Positions 34,319 through 43,926 of a stretch of DNA of 64,000 bases are shown here, piece by piece. A program made the position numbers and the translations under genes. Each line of letters opens with the position of its first letter. The stretch's first letter is position 1. Under the pieces are notes generated by a model. It was not told the DNA's origin. It ran no database searches and was given only the letters and a program-made list of their open reading frames with translations. Source of the DNA: Synoicihabitans lomoniglobus (GTDB lineage: Bacteria > Verrucomicrobiota > Verrucomicrobiia > Opitutales > Opitutaceae); contig NZ_CP119075.1 in assembly GCF_029023725.1 (NCBI RefSeq), forward strand, positions 3,901,501-3,965,500, in the 5' to 3' direction.

Positions 34319-35911
34319 TCAAGGCCGGAACTGATAGGAGAAGAGGTCGCCATCGCTGACCTCAAACACGAGTTGGATATCTCGGTCCGCGAGCGCCGAA
34401 ACATCGGTGGAGCCCTGCCAGCGCACCACCCGGTCAAGGGTATCGCCAAAGAGGGGATCGCAGTCTTCCAGCGCAAATCCCGGCAGCGCCTTGCCGGCCG
34501 CATCCCGAATCTCGACCCGCACCGTTCCCGCCGCGGAGGTGGCGTAATTTAAAGTCAGTTCGTTGCCGGAAAACCGAATCGGTTGGGTCACCAATTGCCC
34601 ACCGGCCTGGGGAGCGTGCACTGAAACAAATCCGTCCAGTCGCAACGTGTAGCGACGCAGCTCACTGGAGTTATCCGTCCAATAACTCTCCACCGCATAC
34701 ATCGACAGTTCAGGCGGCGCACCCTCGAGCGGAGAGGCGGTCTCCACCAGATGCCAGGCGAGGTATTGCTGGCCATAGTGCCACGTGCCTGGCCGTTCGA
34801 TGCCGGGCCGCAAAAAGGCCTCGTCCCAACGTTTGAATGTCACGCCGTCGCGACTGGCCATCAGCAGACTGTCGGTCAGCGCGGAACCGTATCGCTCCGA
34901 CGCCATCGACCGCATCACCCGATGCTCGGCCTCCGGCAGCTCGTGGAGCGCGGCGGACCAGCGGGAAATGCGTTCCGCGTTATCCAATTCACCGGCGTCC
35001 CCGTATCCACGATCAACATACCGAGCGGGAAACCCCAGCAACAGATGCGGCGCCCGGTGGTAGGGTTTGATCTGATTGGTGTAGAGGTGGGTGGGCGGCG
35101 CGCCGGGATATTGCAGGTCCGCCTGATTCTCCCAGTGCAGGAAATCCGTGGAAGTGGCGGTGCGGATGCCCCGCACGCCGTTGTAGCGACTGTCCTCCGT
35201 TTCCTCGTCAAAATAGCGCCAGTAGGCCCGATACTCGCCACGAGCTCCGTCCCAAAAAGCGAGGTTCTGGGAATCGAACGCCCCATCGGTGATGACCGGA
35301 TCGAGGCTCATCGGCGACCAGTGCAAACCGTCGGGCGATTGGTAGGCGAGCAGACCGTGCTCTCCCTTCGAGCGAAACAAGGCCTTGTAGCGACTCTCCG
35401 CCGGAGCGGCCGGGTTGGTGTCCTTGAACAACGCCGGATGACCGGCATCCAACTCCACCCCATCTTGAGGGCCGCTGACCATCATGATGGCGTTGTCGCG
35501 AGAGCCGTTGAACTCGTGCAAACCCAGCATGGGTTTGCGCCAGTGAATCCCGTCGTCGCTCTCGGCGTAACCGGTGAACAACGGGTTCCGGGGCAAGTCG
35601 CGGTTGGCTTCCCCCAGCGGGTTGATCTGCCACGATTTGTAATACATGCGGTAGCGGTCGCCGTCCTGAAAAACGCTGTGGTAGCCCGTGCCACTGCCTT
35701 CCCACGGGGCATCGTGCACCAGCACGATCTCGCGCGGCTGCGGGTGATGCAGGCGCAAGGTCGCGGCTCCCTCGATTGCGGCGATCAGGTGATCATCCAC
35801 AAACAATTCCCGCCGCCCACCGATTTCTTCACCGGTTTCTGCGCCCAACCATGCGGGAGCTATCAGTGATGCGCCCAGCAGCGCGCGGCGAAGTGATAGG
35901 AATAAAATCAT
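34319..35911 (-). CDS. Secreted beta-propeller glycosidase-like protein (set 1, second)
   Basis: A 530-residue exported protein: signal peptide to about residue 24, then repeated propeller blades of GH32/GH43 superfamily style ('GYHSVFQDGDRYRMYYKSW', 'YAESDDGIHWRKP', 'SPDGLHWSPM', 'ITDGAFDSQNLAFWDG'), then a C-terminal beta-sandwich of about 80 residues ('TLNYATSAAGTVRVEI' to 'DLFSYQFRP'). It has clear paralogues at 35908-37479, 59500-61014 and 61030-62691. ATGA overlap with the preceding propeller gene. I read it as a glycoside hydrolase or lyase of unknown specificity; catalytic residues cannot be assigned. Confidence 0.75.
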   Translation of the reverse strand: MILFLSLRRALLGASLIAPAWLGAETGEEIGGRRELFVDDHLIAAIEGAATLRLHHPQPREIVLVHDAPWEGSGTGYHSVFQDGDRYRMYYKSWQINPLGEANRDLPRNPLFTGYAESDDGIHWRKPMLGLHEFNGSRDNAIMMVSGPQDGVELDAGHPALFKDTNPAAPAESRYKALFRSKGEHGLLAYQSPDGLHWSPMSLDPVITDGAFDSQNLAFWDGARGEYRAYWRYFDEETEDSRYNGVRGIRTATSTDFLHWENQADLQYPGAPPTHLYTNQIKPYHRAPHLLLGFPARYVDRGYGDAGELDNAERISRWSAALHELPEAEHRVMRSMASERYGSALTDSLLMASRDGVTFKRWDEAFLRPGIERPGTWHYGQQYLAWHLVETASPLEGAPPELSMYAVESYWTDNSSELRRYTLRLDGFVSVHAPQAGGQLVTQPIRFSGNELTLNYATSAAGTVRVEIRDAAGKALPGFALEDCDPLFGDTLDRVVRWQGSTDVSALADRDIQLVFEVSDGDLFSYQFRP

Positions 35912-37479
35912 GGCGTGAATTGGTAGGAGTAAAGGTCCGCATCCTCGACCACGAAACGCAGCCGAACCGATTGCCCGGCCAGCGCCGCGAGATCCGCCTC
36001 GTCACCCCACCGCACGACCCGATCAAGCGTGTCGCCAAACAAGGGCTGGCACTCCGCCAACGTGAACCCGGGGATGGGTTCGCCGGATTCGTCCTGAATC
36101 TCCACCCAGACCGTGCCCGCGGCGGAGGTCGAGTAGTTCAGTGACAACTGCGAACCGGTGAACGCGATGGGTTTGGTGACGAGCTCACCGCCGGCACCGG
36201 AAGCATGCAGCGAAACAAAGCCGTCCAGCCGCAACGTGTAACGCCGGATCGCACTGCCCTTGGTGCCGGTCCAATAGGACTCTGTGACATAAAAGGAAAG
36301 TTCGTTGGGAGCGCCCTCCACGGTGGAACGCGTCTCCACCACGTGCCAGGCAGCTTCCTGCTGGCCGTAGCTCCAGGTGCCGGTGCGCTCGATCCCCGGC
36401 CGCAGGAAGGCTTCGTTCCACCGTTTGAAGGTCACGCCGTCGCGGCTGGCCATGAACATCCCGTCCGTCAACGCGGTGCCAAGTCGCGTCGAGCGCGACG
36501 CGCGCCACTCCCGGTGCTCCGGGTCGGGCAGTTCCCGCATGTTGTCCGACCAGCCCCGGTCGACGTAACGCAGGGGAAATCCCAACAGCAGGTGCGGCGC
36601 GCGGTGGTAGGGTTTGATGGCGTTGGTGTAGAGCGCTTCCTCGGGTGAATCGACATAGACCAAGTCCTCCTGTTGTTCCCAGTGTATATAATCCTTGGAT
36701 ACGGCGGTGCGAATGGCCCGCACCCCCGTCGGGTTCATGTCTTTGTGCACGTAGGGGTCGCCCCGGTGAAAGAAACGCCAATAGGCGCGATACTGTTGGC
36801 GGGCACCGTCCCAAAAAGCCAGATTCTGGGAATCAAAGGCTCCGTCGGTGATCACGGGATGATCCGTCATCGGCTCCCAGTGAATGGCATCGGCTGACTT
36901 GAACGCCAGCAACCCGCGAGGATTCCGGGAGCGCAGGATGGCCTTGTAGCGCGCATCAGGCGCGGCGTTGGGATTCTCGTCCTTAAAAAAGGCGGGGTGC
37001 CCGGCATCGGCATCGACCGCGCCGACTTTCCCGCTCACCAGCACGATGTTGTTGGCGGTGGTGCCGGCGATCTCGTGCAGTCCCAGGGACGGCTTGCGCC
37101 AGTGAATGCCGTCATCGCTTTCGGCGTAGGCAGTGAGCAGCGGATTGCTGTCGGTATTGGGCGAGTCGGGTCCTATCCAACGCTGCCAGGCCTTGTAATA
37201 CATGCGGTAGAGATCGCCGTCCTGAAAGACACTGTGATAGCCGCTGCCGGCGCCTTCCCACGGGGTATCGTGCACGATCGCAATCTCCTGCGGTTGGGGT
37301 TGATGCAAACGGAGCTCCGCAGCCCCAGAAACAGACTCGACCAGGGAAGTCTCCACGAAGAGTTCGCGTTGCGAACCAATGTCGGTGGGGGCGGCCGCGG
37401 CCAGTCCCGCGCCGGAGACCTGCACCAGTAAAACCGACAGGATGGCGGGGCGGGAAAATGAGGAAAGAAAGGAGGTCAT
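35908..37479 (-). CDS. Secreted beta-propeller glycosidase-like protein (set 1, first)
   Basis: A 523-residue exported paralogue of the next gene, sharing most blade motifs almost word for word ('GYHSVFQDGDLYRMYYKAW', 'ITDGAFDSQNLAFWDGA', 'IKPYHRAPHLLLGFP', 'SRDGVTFKRWNEAFLRPGIER'). Signal peptide to about residue 30. The C-terminal sandwich domain ends 'DADLYSYQFTP'. It follows the set-1 TonB receptor after a hairpin, and a GGAGG lies just before its ATG. Two nearly equal copies in tandem suggest related but split specificity. Confidence 0.75.
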   Translation of the reverse strand: MTSFLSSFSRPAILSVLLVQVSGAGLAAAAPTDIGSQRELFVETSLVESVSGAAELRLHQPQPQEIAIVHDTPWEGAGSGYHSVFQDGDLYRMYYKAWQRWIGPDSPNTDSNPLLTAYAESDDGIHWRKPSLGLHEIAGTTANNIVLVSGKVGAVDADAGHPAFFKDENPNAAPDARYKAILRSRNPRGLLAFKSADAIHWEPMTDHPVITDGAFDSQNLAFWDGARQQYRAYWRFFHRGDPYVHKDMNPTGVRAIRTAVSKDYIHWEQQEDLVYVDSPEEALYTNAIKPYHRAPHLLLGFPLRYVDRGWSDNMRELPDPEHREWRASRSTRLGTALTDGMFMASRDGVTFKRWNEAFLRPGIERTGTWSYGQQEAAWHVVETRSTVEGAPNELSFYVTESYWTGTKGSAIRRYTLRLDGFVSLHASGAGGELVTKPIAFTGSQLSLNYSTSAAGTVWVEIQDESGEPIPGFTLAECQPLFGDTLDRVVRWGDEADLAALAGQSVRLRFVVEDADLYSYQFTP

Positions 37480-37542
37480 TAAATTAAACAGGGAAACGTC
37501 AAAAGCTGCGGCCCGGGTCGATCCGCGACCACGGGGCCGGCA

Positions 37543-37598
37543 GTAAAATGTAAAACAAATAATGGGAGACGAACAGACCCACTCCGCCCGTCTCCCAT
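37543..37598 (-). terminator. Hairpin terminator/attenuator after the set-1 TonB receptor
   Basis: 10-bp perfect stem (37589-37598 with 37562-37571, arms ATGGGAGACG/CGTCTCCCAT) with a 17-base loop, followed on the minus strand by an interrupted T-rich stretch. It sits 18 bases past the receptor's stop and before the propeller genes, so it may set receptor expression above that of the downstream enzymes. Confidence 0.7.
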
Positions 37599-37615
37599 AT
37601 TCAACTACACCACGT

Positions 37616-39874
37616 CTACCAACGGTAGGACACCGTCAACTTGGCGCGGAAAGTATCGGAAGCCTGCACGAGACCATTGGCGGCGGTCTGGAGGATGTAA
37701 CGCTCGTCCGTCAGGTTGTTCAGATTGAGCTGGGCATCCCAGTTTTCCGTGAACTCGTAACCCACAAAACCGTCGGCCAGCAGCGGGCGATCGAGGAAGT
37801 AGGCACCGTAGCGTTTGCTCGATTCTTCCTCGATGCCAAAGCCGGCGCGCAGCCCTTTGAGCGGGCCACCCGTCCAGGAATATTTGGCCAAAACACTGAA
37901 CTTCTCCGGCACGAAGGCGTTGGTCTGGCGAACGTAGGCCTTGCCCTCGTCGTCCGCGACCGCGGAGTCGCCGTTGAAGTAGGTCAGGATGATGTCGGCC
38001 CGGCCGCCATCAGTCTTGAACTGGAAGCCCAGGTCGGTCTCCCAGCCGTCGGCCGAGTCCTTGGCCGACTGGATCAAGCCCATGTTGCCGGAGTCCGGCA
38101 GGATGCCGAAGGTGCGGATGTTGGTCTGCTCCATTTCGAAGGCCACGACCGAACCGTAGACACTCAGGTTGTCGGACACCTGATGGTTGAACTTGACGCC
38201 AATCTCCCGGAGCTTGCCCAAGGAATCCTTGTAGGGTTCGCCCAAGCCATCGGATTGGATGTAGCGGTCGGTGTTGCCGGCGGCGGCCGGGAATACGTTC
38301 TGCGCATCCGTGGCATAGATCGAAAGGCCGGGCAGGATTTTGTAGACGACACCGTATTTGTGCACCCGGAATTTGGTGGGATCCGAGTGCGTGGTTTCAC
38401 CGGTGACAAAGTTGTCGGTGTAACCGTCGGTCTCGAACCAGCGCAGGCCTCCCACCAAAATCAAACGGTCCTGCAAAAAGGAGACGTTCTCCTGGAAGTA
38501 ATAGGACAGGTTGGTGGTGTGGGACTTGCGGCGCGTGGGCGACCCGGTCACGCCCGCCGGCAGCTCGACGAAATAGGCGTCATCGTTGGGGAACTGCGCG
38601 AACCAAGCCGCGTCGGCCGTGTAGTCCGGGTTGCGGGTGTCGAGCGTCGGCATGGACAGCACGTTCTGGTAGAACAGGCCGTCGTCGACACTGCCGTCGA
38701 CACCGAGGGTGGAGTCGATCTTCACCCAATCCGCTTCGAACTGGTGCAGGTAGTCGATCTGGTAGCTGTGGCTGTTACTCGTGTTGTTGTTGCGCACATC
38801 CTGGCGGTTCAGGGTGTAGTTGTCCGCCTGCACCGTGATGCCCCGGTTGTTCTCCCGGCGATCGTCGTGGTGAGCGTAATAATAGGCGGCGCGTAGGTCG
38901 CTGTTCTCGGTCAGCTTCGTCAGGTAGGTGACGTCGATGGTGGAGCTTTTGATCGGCCAAAACGCATCCTCGGTGCGCCCCGGCGCGAAGTCCGGCGTCG
39001 AGTATTGGTTGAACACGGCGGGAATCAGGCCGGTGACCGGATCCGCCGGCACGGTGATATCGAGGAAGTCGAGCAGGTAGAGGTAGTCGTTGTTCTCCCA
39101 GTAATAGCCGTTGATGGTGAGGCTGCTGCCATTCTTGGCATAGAAGGCCAGCGCACCGCCGTAGAACTTCTGATCCTCCCACTCCATGGCCTTGCCGCGG
39201 GGCTCGTCGGAATCGAGCAGACCCAACGTCACCCGGTAGTTCACGTCGAGATCATCGGACGAGTAAAGCGGGCCCGTGACATTGCTCTCCACGCGCACGG
39301 CCCCTTGGTCACTCAAGGAAAGCTGCACCTCGCCCGCCCGGGTAGCGGTGGGCTTGCGGGTCACGTAGTTGACACTGCCGCCGATGCCGCCGTTGGAGCC
39401 GTTGAGCATGGCTCCCGGGCCCTTAAGCACCTCCACGCGCTCAATGTCGAACAGGGGAGCGCCTTTGTTGGTGGCGTTACGGGTCGCCCCATTCCGCAGC
39501 GGCGTGCCGGCGCGAAATCCCCGGATGTTGACGTCGTCGTTGAAGGATTGGTTTTGGGTGACACCGCTCACGCCGTAACGCAGGACATCGTGGACGGAGG
39601 TCGCGCCCAAGTCGTCGATTTGTTGCAGGTTGATGATGCTCACACTCGCTGGTAGATCGACCAGGTTCTTGGCCGAGCGACTGCCGACCACGGTCTGTTG
39701 GGCTTGATAGCCCTCGTCATCTCCACTGGAGGTAACGAATGGAGACATTTGAATGACATCACCGGAAACCTTGTCGTCGGACGAGGCCGAGGTTTCGGTG
39801 ATGGTTTGGGCCAGGCTGAAGTGGCCCCCGATGAGAGCCATAGAAAGCACCCCCAGCTTGATTCGATTTTTCAT
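37616..39874 (-). CDS. TonB-dependent receptor (set 1, 752 aa)
   Basis: Outer-membrane transporter with signal peptide to residue 22 ('FSLAQT'), candidate TonB box 'VIQMSPFVTS', plug domain ('LPASVSIINLQQIDDLG', 'VNIRGFRAG', 'IERVEVLKGPGAMLNGSNGGIGGSVNYVTRKPT') and a barrel ending in 'LTVSYRW' with terminal Trp. It is clearly related to the set-2 receptor at 57056-59224 (shared 'YTLNRQD', 'DTRNPD' and 'IERVEVLKGP'). Followed by a hairpin and the propeller/propeller/sulfatase genes, so it probably imports their products or the intact substrate. Confidence 0.93.
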   Translation of the reverse strand: MKNRIKLGVLSMALIGGHFSLAQTITETSASSDDKVSGDVIQMSPFVTSSGDDEGYQAQQTVVGSRSAKNLVDLPASVSIINLQQIDDLGATSVHDVLRYGVSGVTQNQSFNDDVNIRGFRAGTPLRNGATRNATNKGAPLFDIERVEVLKGPGAMLNGSNGGIGGSVNYVTRKPTATRAGEVQLSLSDQGAVRVESNVTGPLYSSDDLDVNYRVTLGLLDSDEPRGKAMEWEDQKFYGGALAFYAKNGSSLTINGYYWENNDYLYLLDFLDITVPADPVTGLIPAVFNQYSTPDFAPGRTEDAFWPIKSSTIDVTYLTKLTENSDLRAAYYYAHHDDRRENNRGITVQADNYTLNRQDVRNNNTSNSHSYQIDYLHQFEADWVKIDSTLGVDGSVDDGLFYQNVLSMPTLDTRNPDYTADAAWFAQFPNDDAYFVELPAGVTGSPTRRKSHTTNLSYYFQENVSFLQDRLILVGGLRWFETDGYTDNFVTGETTHSDPTKFRVHKYGVVYKILPGLSIYATDAQNVFPAAAGNTDRYIQSDGLGEPYKDSLGKLREIGVKFNHQVSDNLSVYGSVVAFEMEQTNIRTFGILPDSGNMGLIQSAKDSADGWETDLGFQFKTDGGRADIILTYFNGDSAVADDEGKAYVRQTNAFVPEKFSVLAKYSWTGGPLKGLRAGFGIEEESSKRYGAYFLDRPLLADGFVGYEFTENWDAQLNLNNLTDERYILQTAANGLVQASDTFRAKLTVSYRW

Positions 39875-40022
39875 AGTGAAGAACTACTGATGAGTTTTCG
39901 TTGTAGTAGATAGGCACCGACGGAGGGGTTACTGCGCCGTCGATGGGCGGAGCACAGAAGGGAGCGACGCTCCGGTCAAAGGTCACTGTCTGGTAACATT
40001 CCTTGCCCATCGGCGAACATGC

Positions 40023-41081
40023 TCAGATCGAGCGGGACACCCGCCCGGCATACTCGCTCCAGCTTTCCACCATCGGAGTCCCGGCGGATCCGGTCATCGC
40101 CACCAGGGAACGTTCGTCCTTGAAACCGGACCCCGTTACGAGACAAACCACGGGGCGACTTGTATCCAATTCACGATTACGAACAGCCGTAGTCAACCCG
40201 GCCAGAGCCACCGCTCCGGCGGGCTCACAAAACACCCCTTCGTCCCGGGCAAGGCGCGACTGGACGGCCCAAACCTCCTCGTCCGAAATCGTCTGCCCAC
40301 TGCCACCGGAGGCGCGGCAGGCCTTTACCACGTCGTGTCCATCGAGGATGGCCCCGACCTGCAAGCCGCTGATGGCCGTGGTGGACGCCATGGGGGTGGC
40401 CTGAGAGTCCCCGCGACGCAGCGCCCCGGCAATCGTGTCATTGCCCTCAGGTTGCACACAATGCACCCGCGCCTCCGCTCGTGACTGCGACAACCCGCGC
40501 GCAACGGCGAGGGTCAATCCGCCACCACCGGCAGGACAAAAGACATCAAAGGCGCGACCGTCGAAGGTCGCCGCCAGCTCCCGTCCCAACGATTCCACCC
40601 CGGCCATGCCGCGGGGAGAAATGGCGTAGGCACTGACTTCCACTCCCCCGTCCAACTGCCGAGCCAAAGCGCCGAGACCGGTCATGACTTCCAGCGTGAC
40701 ATCCGGGGAAGCCCCAAATCCGCGTATACGCAGCAAATGGGCGCCGTAAGCCCGCATTTGTCTGAGCTTACCCTCGGGCGCGCCCTCCACGATCGCCAGG
40801 TGGCAGGGCAAACCGGCCCGCGCACAGTAAGCCGCCAGCGCCGCACCGGTGTTACCACTCGATGTGCCCAAACACAGTCGCTTGCCCTCTCGGGCTAGGT
40901 GCGTGACGGCTGCCACCGCGAACCTATCCTTATAGGAACCCGTGGGATTGGCACCTTCGTATTTGAACCAAAGCTCGTTTAAACCCAATTCAGGTCCAAT
41001 ACGGCGGGAACGAATCAACGGAGTGTTGCCCTCTCCCATCGTGAGGGCATCCGAAACGGGGGATGAATTATGCGTCGGCAT
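40023..41081 (-). CDS. PLP-dependent lyase, threonine-synthase-like
   Basis: A 352-residue fold-type II PLP enzyme. The PLP lysine is Lys51 in 'NPTGSYKDRF', the phosphate loop 'TSSGNTGAALAAY', the Gly-rich loop 'PAGGGGLTLAVARGL', and the end 'VCLVTGSGFKDE' resembles threonine synthase. It overlaps the preceding epimerase-like gene by one base (TGATG). With no threonine-biosynthesis neighbours and many sugar dehydrogenases around, a beta-eliminating or ammonia-lyase role on an amino acid or amino-sugar acid is an attractive alternative to threonine synthesis; that is inference. Confidence 0.85.
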   Translation of the reverse strand: MPTHNSSPVSDALTMGEGNTPLIRSRRIGPELGLNELWFKYEGANPTGSYKDRFAVAAVTHLAREGKRLCLGTSSGNTGAALAAYCARAGLPCHLAIVEGAPEGKLRQMRAYGAHLLRIRGFGASPDVTLEVMTGLGALARQLDGGVEVSAYAISPRGMAGVESLGRELAATFDGRAFDVFCPAGGGGLTLAVARGLSQSRAEARVHCVQPEGNDTIAGALRRGDSQATPMASTTAISGLQVGAILDGHDVVKACRASGGSGQTISDEEVWAVQSRLARDEGVFCEPAGAVALAGLTTAVRNRELDTSRPVVCLVTGSGFKDERSLVAMTGSAGTPMVESWSEYAGRVSRSI

Positions 41082-42205
41082 CAGGTGGAAGAATATTGGG
41101 AAATGCGGGGTTCCGATTCACGCGTCACGAATCCGGAGACCATTTGCGTGGACACGGTCTCCCCGGCCGGCACCTCCAGCACGTCTCCGGCCTGCACCAA
41201 TGCTTCGAACCGCCCCACCGGTGAGGTGCTCGGCTGGAGCGTAATGATATGCCCTTCACCCCACAAAGGATAGTGCGCGATACCACCGGCGGAGTTCCAC
41301 GACCACGCGTAGGGAAAACGCGTGCAGTCCCACTCCAATGCAAATCCGAGGTTGCGGCCTTCGTTCCAAACACAGCCCCACCCTTCCCGCAGGTCGGTGA
41401 CTTGCACCGAGTGGTCCCGACCACTGCCCAACGGAGGCACCACTCGGCAGTCGCGCATCACACCGCTTTCCCGTTCCCGCACCCAGGGCCATTCACCGTG
41501 GTATCCAGATTGCAATTGCAGGCTCGCCGGATCATCCGCCACGCCCACTCGCACTGTGCGGGCCGGCACCAGCAAGCGGGCCCCTGCCAGCAGGGGTCCA
41601 CCAAATGTCGGATGCTGCAACCATGCCACGGGAAGCGTGAGCTGCGAACGATTCTCCACGGCCTCGCGCCAATATAGTTTGGGGTCGTCCCGCCGGAGCG
41701 TCAGGGTCCGATGGTAAAGCAAGGGCGTCCGCACCGATCGCCCCGTGAGCGAAACCCGCAGTTCCTCCGCGTCCGCTTCGATGGCGGTCACGTCCCACGG
41801 CAGACTGCGCAACTCGCCGTGAGTGCCCAGGGGCGCTCCCAGGTAGGAACCGGCAAAAAATCCGTTGGGCAGCGACACATACCAACTGCCGTCCATCACA
41901 TCATAGAGATCACTCCCGCCGACCATCGGTTGATCCAACGGTCGCAACCGGGGCGGCTGACCGTAGGGGTTGCGCCAAATCACATCCACCGCGCTCGCCC
42001 GGTCGACATAGCGGGTGATGGCGCCCCCTTTGTCCGGCCAGATTTCAACTTGAAAGGCCGTATTTTCCAGCACCAGCCGATCGCTGTCGGCGACGCGATG
42101 CCAGCGGGCGACTGGTCCGGGTGGATGCCCAGTTACCCTGCATTGTGGTTGTTGGTTCTTCCCGGTGTCCTCGGGTTCAAACCCATTCGATAGATTTTTT
42201 GTCAT
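41081..42205 (-). CDS. Aldose-1-epimerase-like sugar-binding protein
   Basis: A 374-residue protein with the galactose-mutarotase-like beta-sandwich pattern: 'LENTAFQVEIWPDKGGAITRYVDR', 'PLYHRTLTLRRDDPKLYW' style strands, 'WLQHPTFGGPLL' with a His in the active-site position, and 'AWSWNSAGGIAHYPLWGEGHIITLQP'. No signal peptide, so cytoplasmic. Its ATG (42203-42205) overlaps the ATG of the divergent M14 gene. Likely interconverts sugar anomers or is a related enzyme of unknown activity; forms an operon with the PLP lyase. Confidence 0.72.
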   Translation of the reverse strand: MTKNLSNGFEPEDTGKNQQPQCRVTGHPPGPVARWHRVADSDRLVLENTAFQVEIWPDKGGAITRYVDRASAVDVIWRNPYGQPPRLRPLDQPMVGGSDLYDVMDGSWYVSLPNGFFAGSYLGAPLGTHGELRSLPWDVTAIEADAEELRVSLTGRSVRTPLLYHRTLTLRRDDPKLYWREAVENRSQLTLPVAWLQHPTFGGPLLAGARLLVPARTVRVGVADDPASLQLQSGYHGEWPWVRERESGVMRDCRVVPPLGSGRDHSVQVTDLREGWGCVWNEGRNLGFALEWDCTRFPYAWSWNSAGGIAHYPLWGEGHIITLQPSTSPVGRFEALVQAGDVLEVPAGETVSTQMVSGFVTRESEPRISQYSST

Positions 42206-43172
42206 GTCCGTTGCTGCTTCAAAATTCCAGCTCTCCCTCGCCACCCTGCCCACCGGTTTTCACCACCATCGCTTCGAAGCCAACGGGGTCGGATTCAATG
42301 CCTGGATCTGGCGCGGTGGCACCGGCCCCGTGCTGCTGCTCAATGGCGGCACCCACGGCGATGAATACGAAGGTCCGACGTTGCTGCGCCAATGGATCGA
42401 CAACTGGCGCCCCACCCAGCTGCGCGGCACCATCGTCATGATTCCCGTGCTCAACGAAGGCGCGTTTTTCGCCGGGGCACGCTGCCATCCGTTCGACAGC
42501 GGGAATCTCGCCCGCGCGTTCCCCGGTGTCCGCGACGGCACGGAAACCTCGCGGCTGGCCCATCTTTTTGAAACCGAGGTGCTCATGCAGGCGACGCACT
42601 ACGTCGATCTGCACAGCGGCGGCAACGCCTATGAACTGCATCCGTGGGTCGGATACATGACCGGCGGTGGCCGGGTGGAACGGGAGCAACGCACGCTGGC
42701 GGCCTGCTTTGATCGTTTTTGGTGCTGGGCCGGTCCCTTCCTGCCGGGTCGCACCCTCAGCTCGGCCCACAAGCGACGCATTCCCGCCATCTACGTCGAG
42801 TGCCGGGGAGCCGGCGGCGTGCGTCCGGCCGATCTCGCCGTCCTCGATCGAGGGTTGCACAACCTTCTGCGTCAACTGAACTGCCTCGACGGACCCGTGG
42901 GGCCTTTGGAGAAACAACGGTTTCGCAGTTCGCGCGACGCCGAGGAAGCGCACCTTCAGGTCCATCACCCGGCGCCTCACGATGGATTGTTCGCGTGCAA
43001 CATTCTGCTGGGAGACGCCGTGCGCCAGGGACAGCCGCTCGGGTTGGTCTGGCCCCTCACGCCGGGCGAGCCAGCGGTGATACGAGCGGAACGTCAGGGC
43101 ACGGTGGTGGCCTGCCGACGGCAACGCTCGGTGCGGCGCGGCGACGCCTTGTTTACCTTGGCTCCGATCTAA
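42204..43172 (+). CDS. M14-family deacylase (succinylglutamate desuccinylase/aspartoacylase type)
   Basis: A 322-residue zinc hydrolase. Zinc ligands His51 and Glu54 in 'NGGTHGDEYEG' and His137 in 'VDLHSGG' are present, with the 'NLARAFPG' loop and a Glu in 'AIYVECRGAGG' as the likely catalytic base; the C-terminal beta-domain ends 'RRGDALFTLAPI'. The family removes acyl groups from amino acids or amines. An in-frame GTG at 42165 is an alternative start. Situated among the PLP lyase and sugar genes, it may deacylate an N-acylated substrate. Confidence 0.87.
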   Translation: MSVAASKFQLSLATLPTGFHHHRFEANGVGFNAWIWRGGTGPVLLLNGGTHGDEYEGPTLLRQWIDNWRPTQLRGTIVMIPVLNEGAFFAGARCHPFDSGNLARAFPGVRDGTETSRLAHLFETEVLMQATHYVDLHSGGNAYELHPWVGYMTGGGRVEREQRTLAACFDRFWCWAGPFLPGRTLSSAHKRRIPAIYVECRGAGGVRPADLAVLDRGLHNLLRQLNCLDGPVGPLEKQRFRSSRDAEEAHLQVHHPAPHDGLFACNILLGDAVRQGQPLGLVWPLTPGEPAVIRAERQGTVVACRRQRSVRRGDALFTLAPI

Positions 43173-43185
43173 GTGCATCGCGGCT

Positions 43186-43926
43186 TCAACCCATCAAACC
43201 GCCATCGACCACCCAGGTCGTGGCGGTGACAAACTTGGCCCGACGCGAACAAAGATAGACGACCACTTCACCAATATCATTGGGTTCCCCCGGCCCCAAC
43301 GGCGTCTGGCCCACGACGTCGTGAGAGGCGGTTGGGGCGGCCATCGCGTTGCTATCGGCCGTCCGGATATCACCGGGAGCCACCGCCACAACTCGAATGC
43401 CGGCGGGGGCCAGCTCCTTGCCCATCGATTGGGCGAGCGAGGAAACCCCCGCTTTGGTGGCGGCGTAAAGCATGGCACCGTGCTGCGGTCGCAACGCGTT
43501 GATTGAGGAAATGTGCACAATTACGCCTCCGCCGCTCGCGCTCAGGTGGGGCACCGCCGCCTGGGAACAAAACACCGCGCCGCCGACGTTGACTCGCATC
43601 ATGCGATCGAAAATCTCGGGCGTGACCTCGGGCAGTCGACTCATCGAGGAAGGGCCGGTGATGGCGGCATTGTTGACCAAGGCATCGATCCCGCCCAGCG
43701 CGGCAGCCGCTTCGTCAAGGAAGCGGCGGCACTGCCCGGCATCCCCGACATCCACCGGCAACACCACCACCCGCTCACCGTATCGTGCGATCAGCGGGGC
43801 CGCCACCTGGGGATCGGGTTGCCCCACCGCCACCCGAGCCCCGGCCGCGAGAAACGCTTCGGTAATCGCCCGCCCGATGTTGGTGGCTCCGCCGGTGACG
43901 ACAACGCGCTGAGTCTTCGTATTCAT
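43186..43926 (-). CDS. Short-chain dehydrogenase/reductase (classical SDR)
   Basis: A 246-residue SDR with 'VVTGGATNIGRAI' (cofactor site), 'NNAAITG', catalytic Ser in 'HISSINALRPQHG', Tyr and Lys in 'YAATKAG', and the C-terminal 'WVVDGGLMG'. It differs from the other two SDRs in the window, which lack the NNAG-type motif. Convergent with the M14 gene and downstream of the DapA-like gene with a 237-bp gap. Probably a sugar or polyol dehydrogenase. Confidence 0.92.
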   Translation of the reverse strand: MNTKTQRVVVTGGATNIGRAITEAFLAAGARVAVGQPDPQVAAPLIARYGERVVVLPVDVGDAGQCRRFLDEAAAALGGIDALVNNAAITGPSSMSRLPEVTPEIFDRMMRVNVGGAVFCSQAAVPHLSASGGGVIVHISSINALRPQHGAMLYAATKAGVSSLAQSMGKELAPAGIRVVAVAPGDIRTADSNAMAAPTASHDVVGQTPLGPGEPNDIGEVVVYLCSRRAKFVTATTWVVDGGLMG

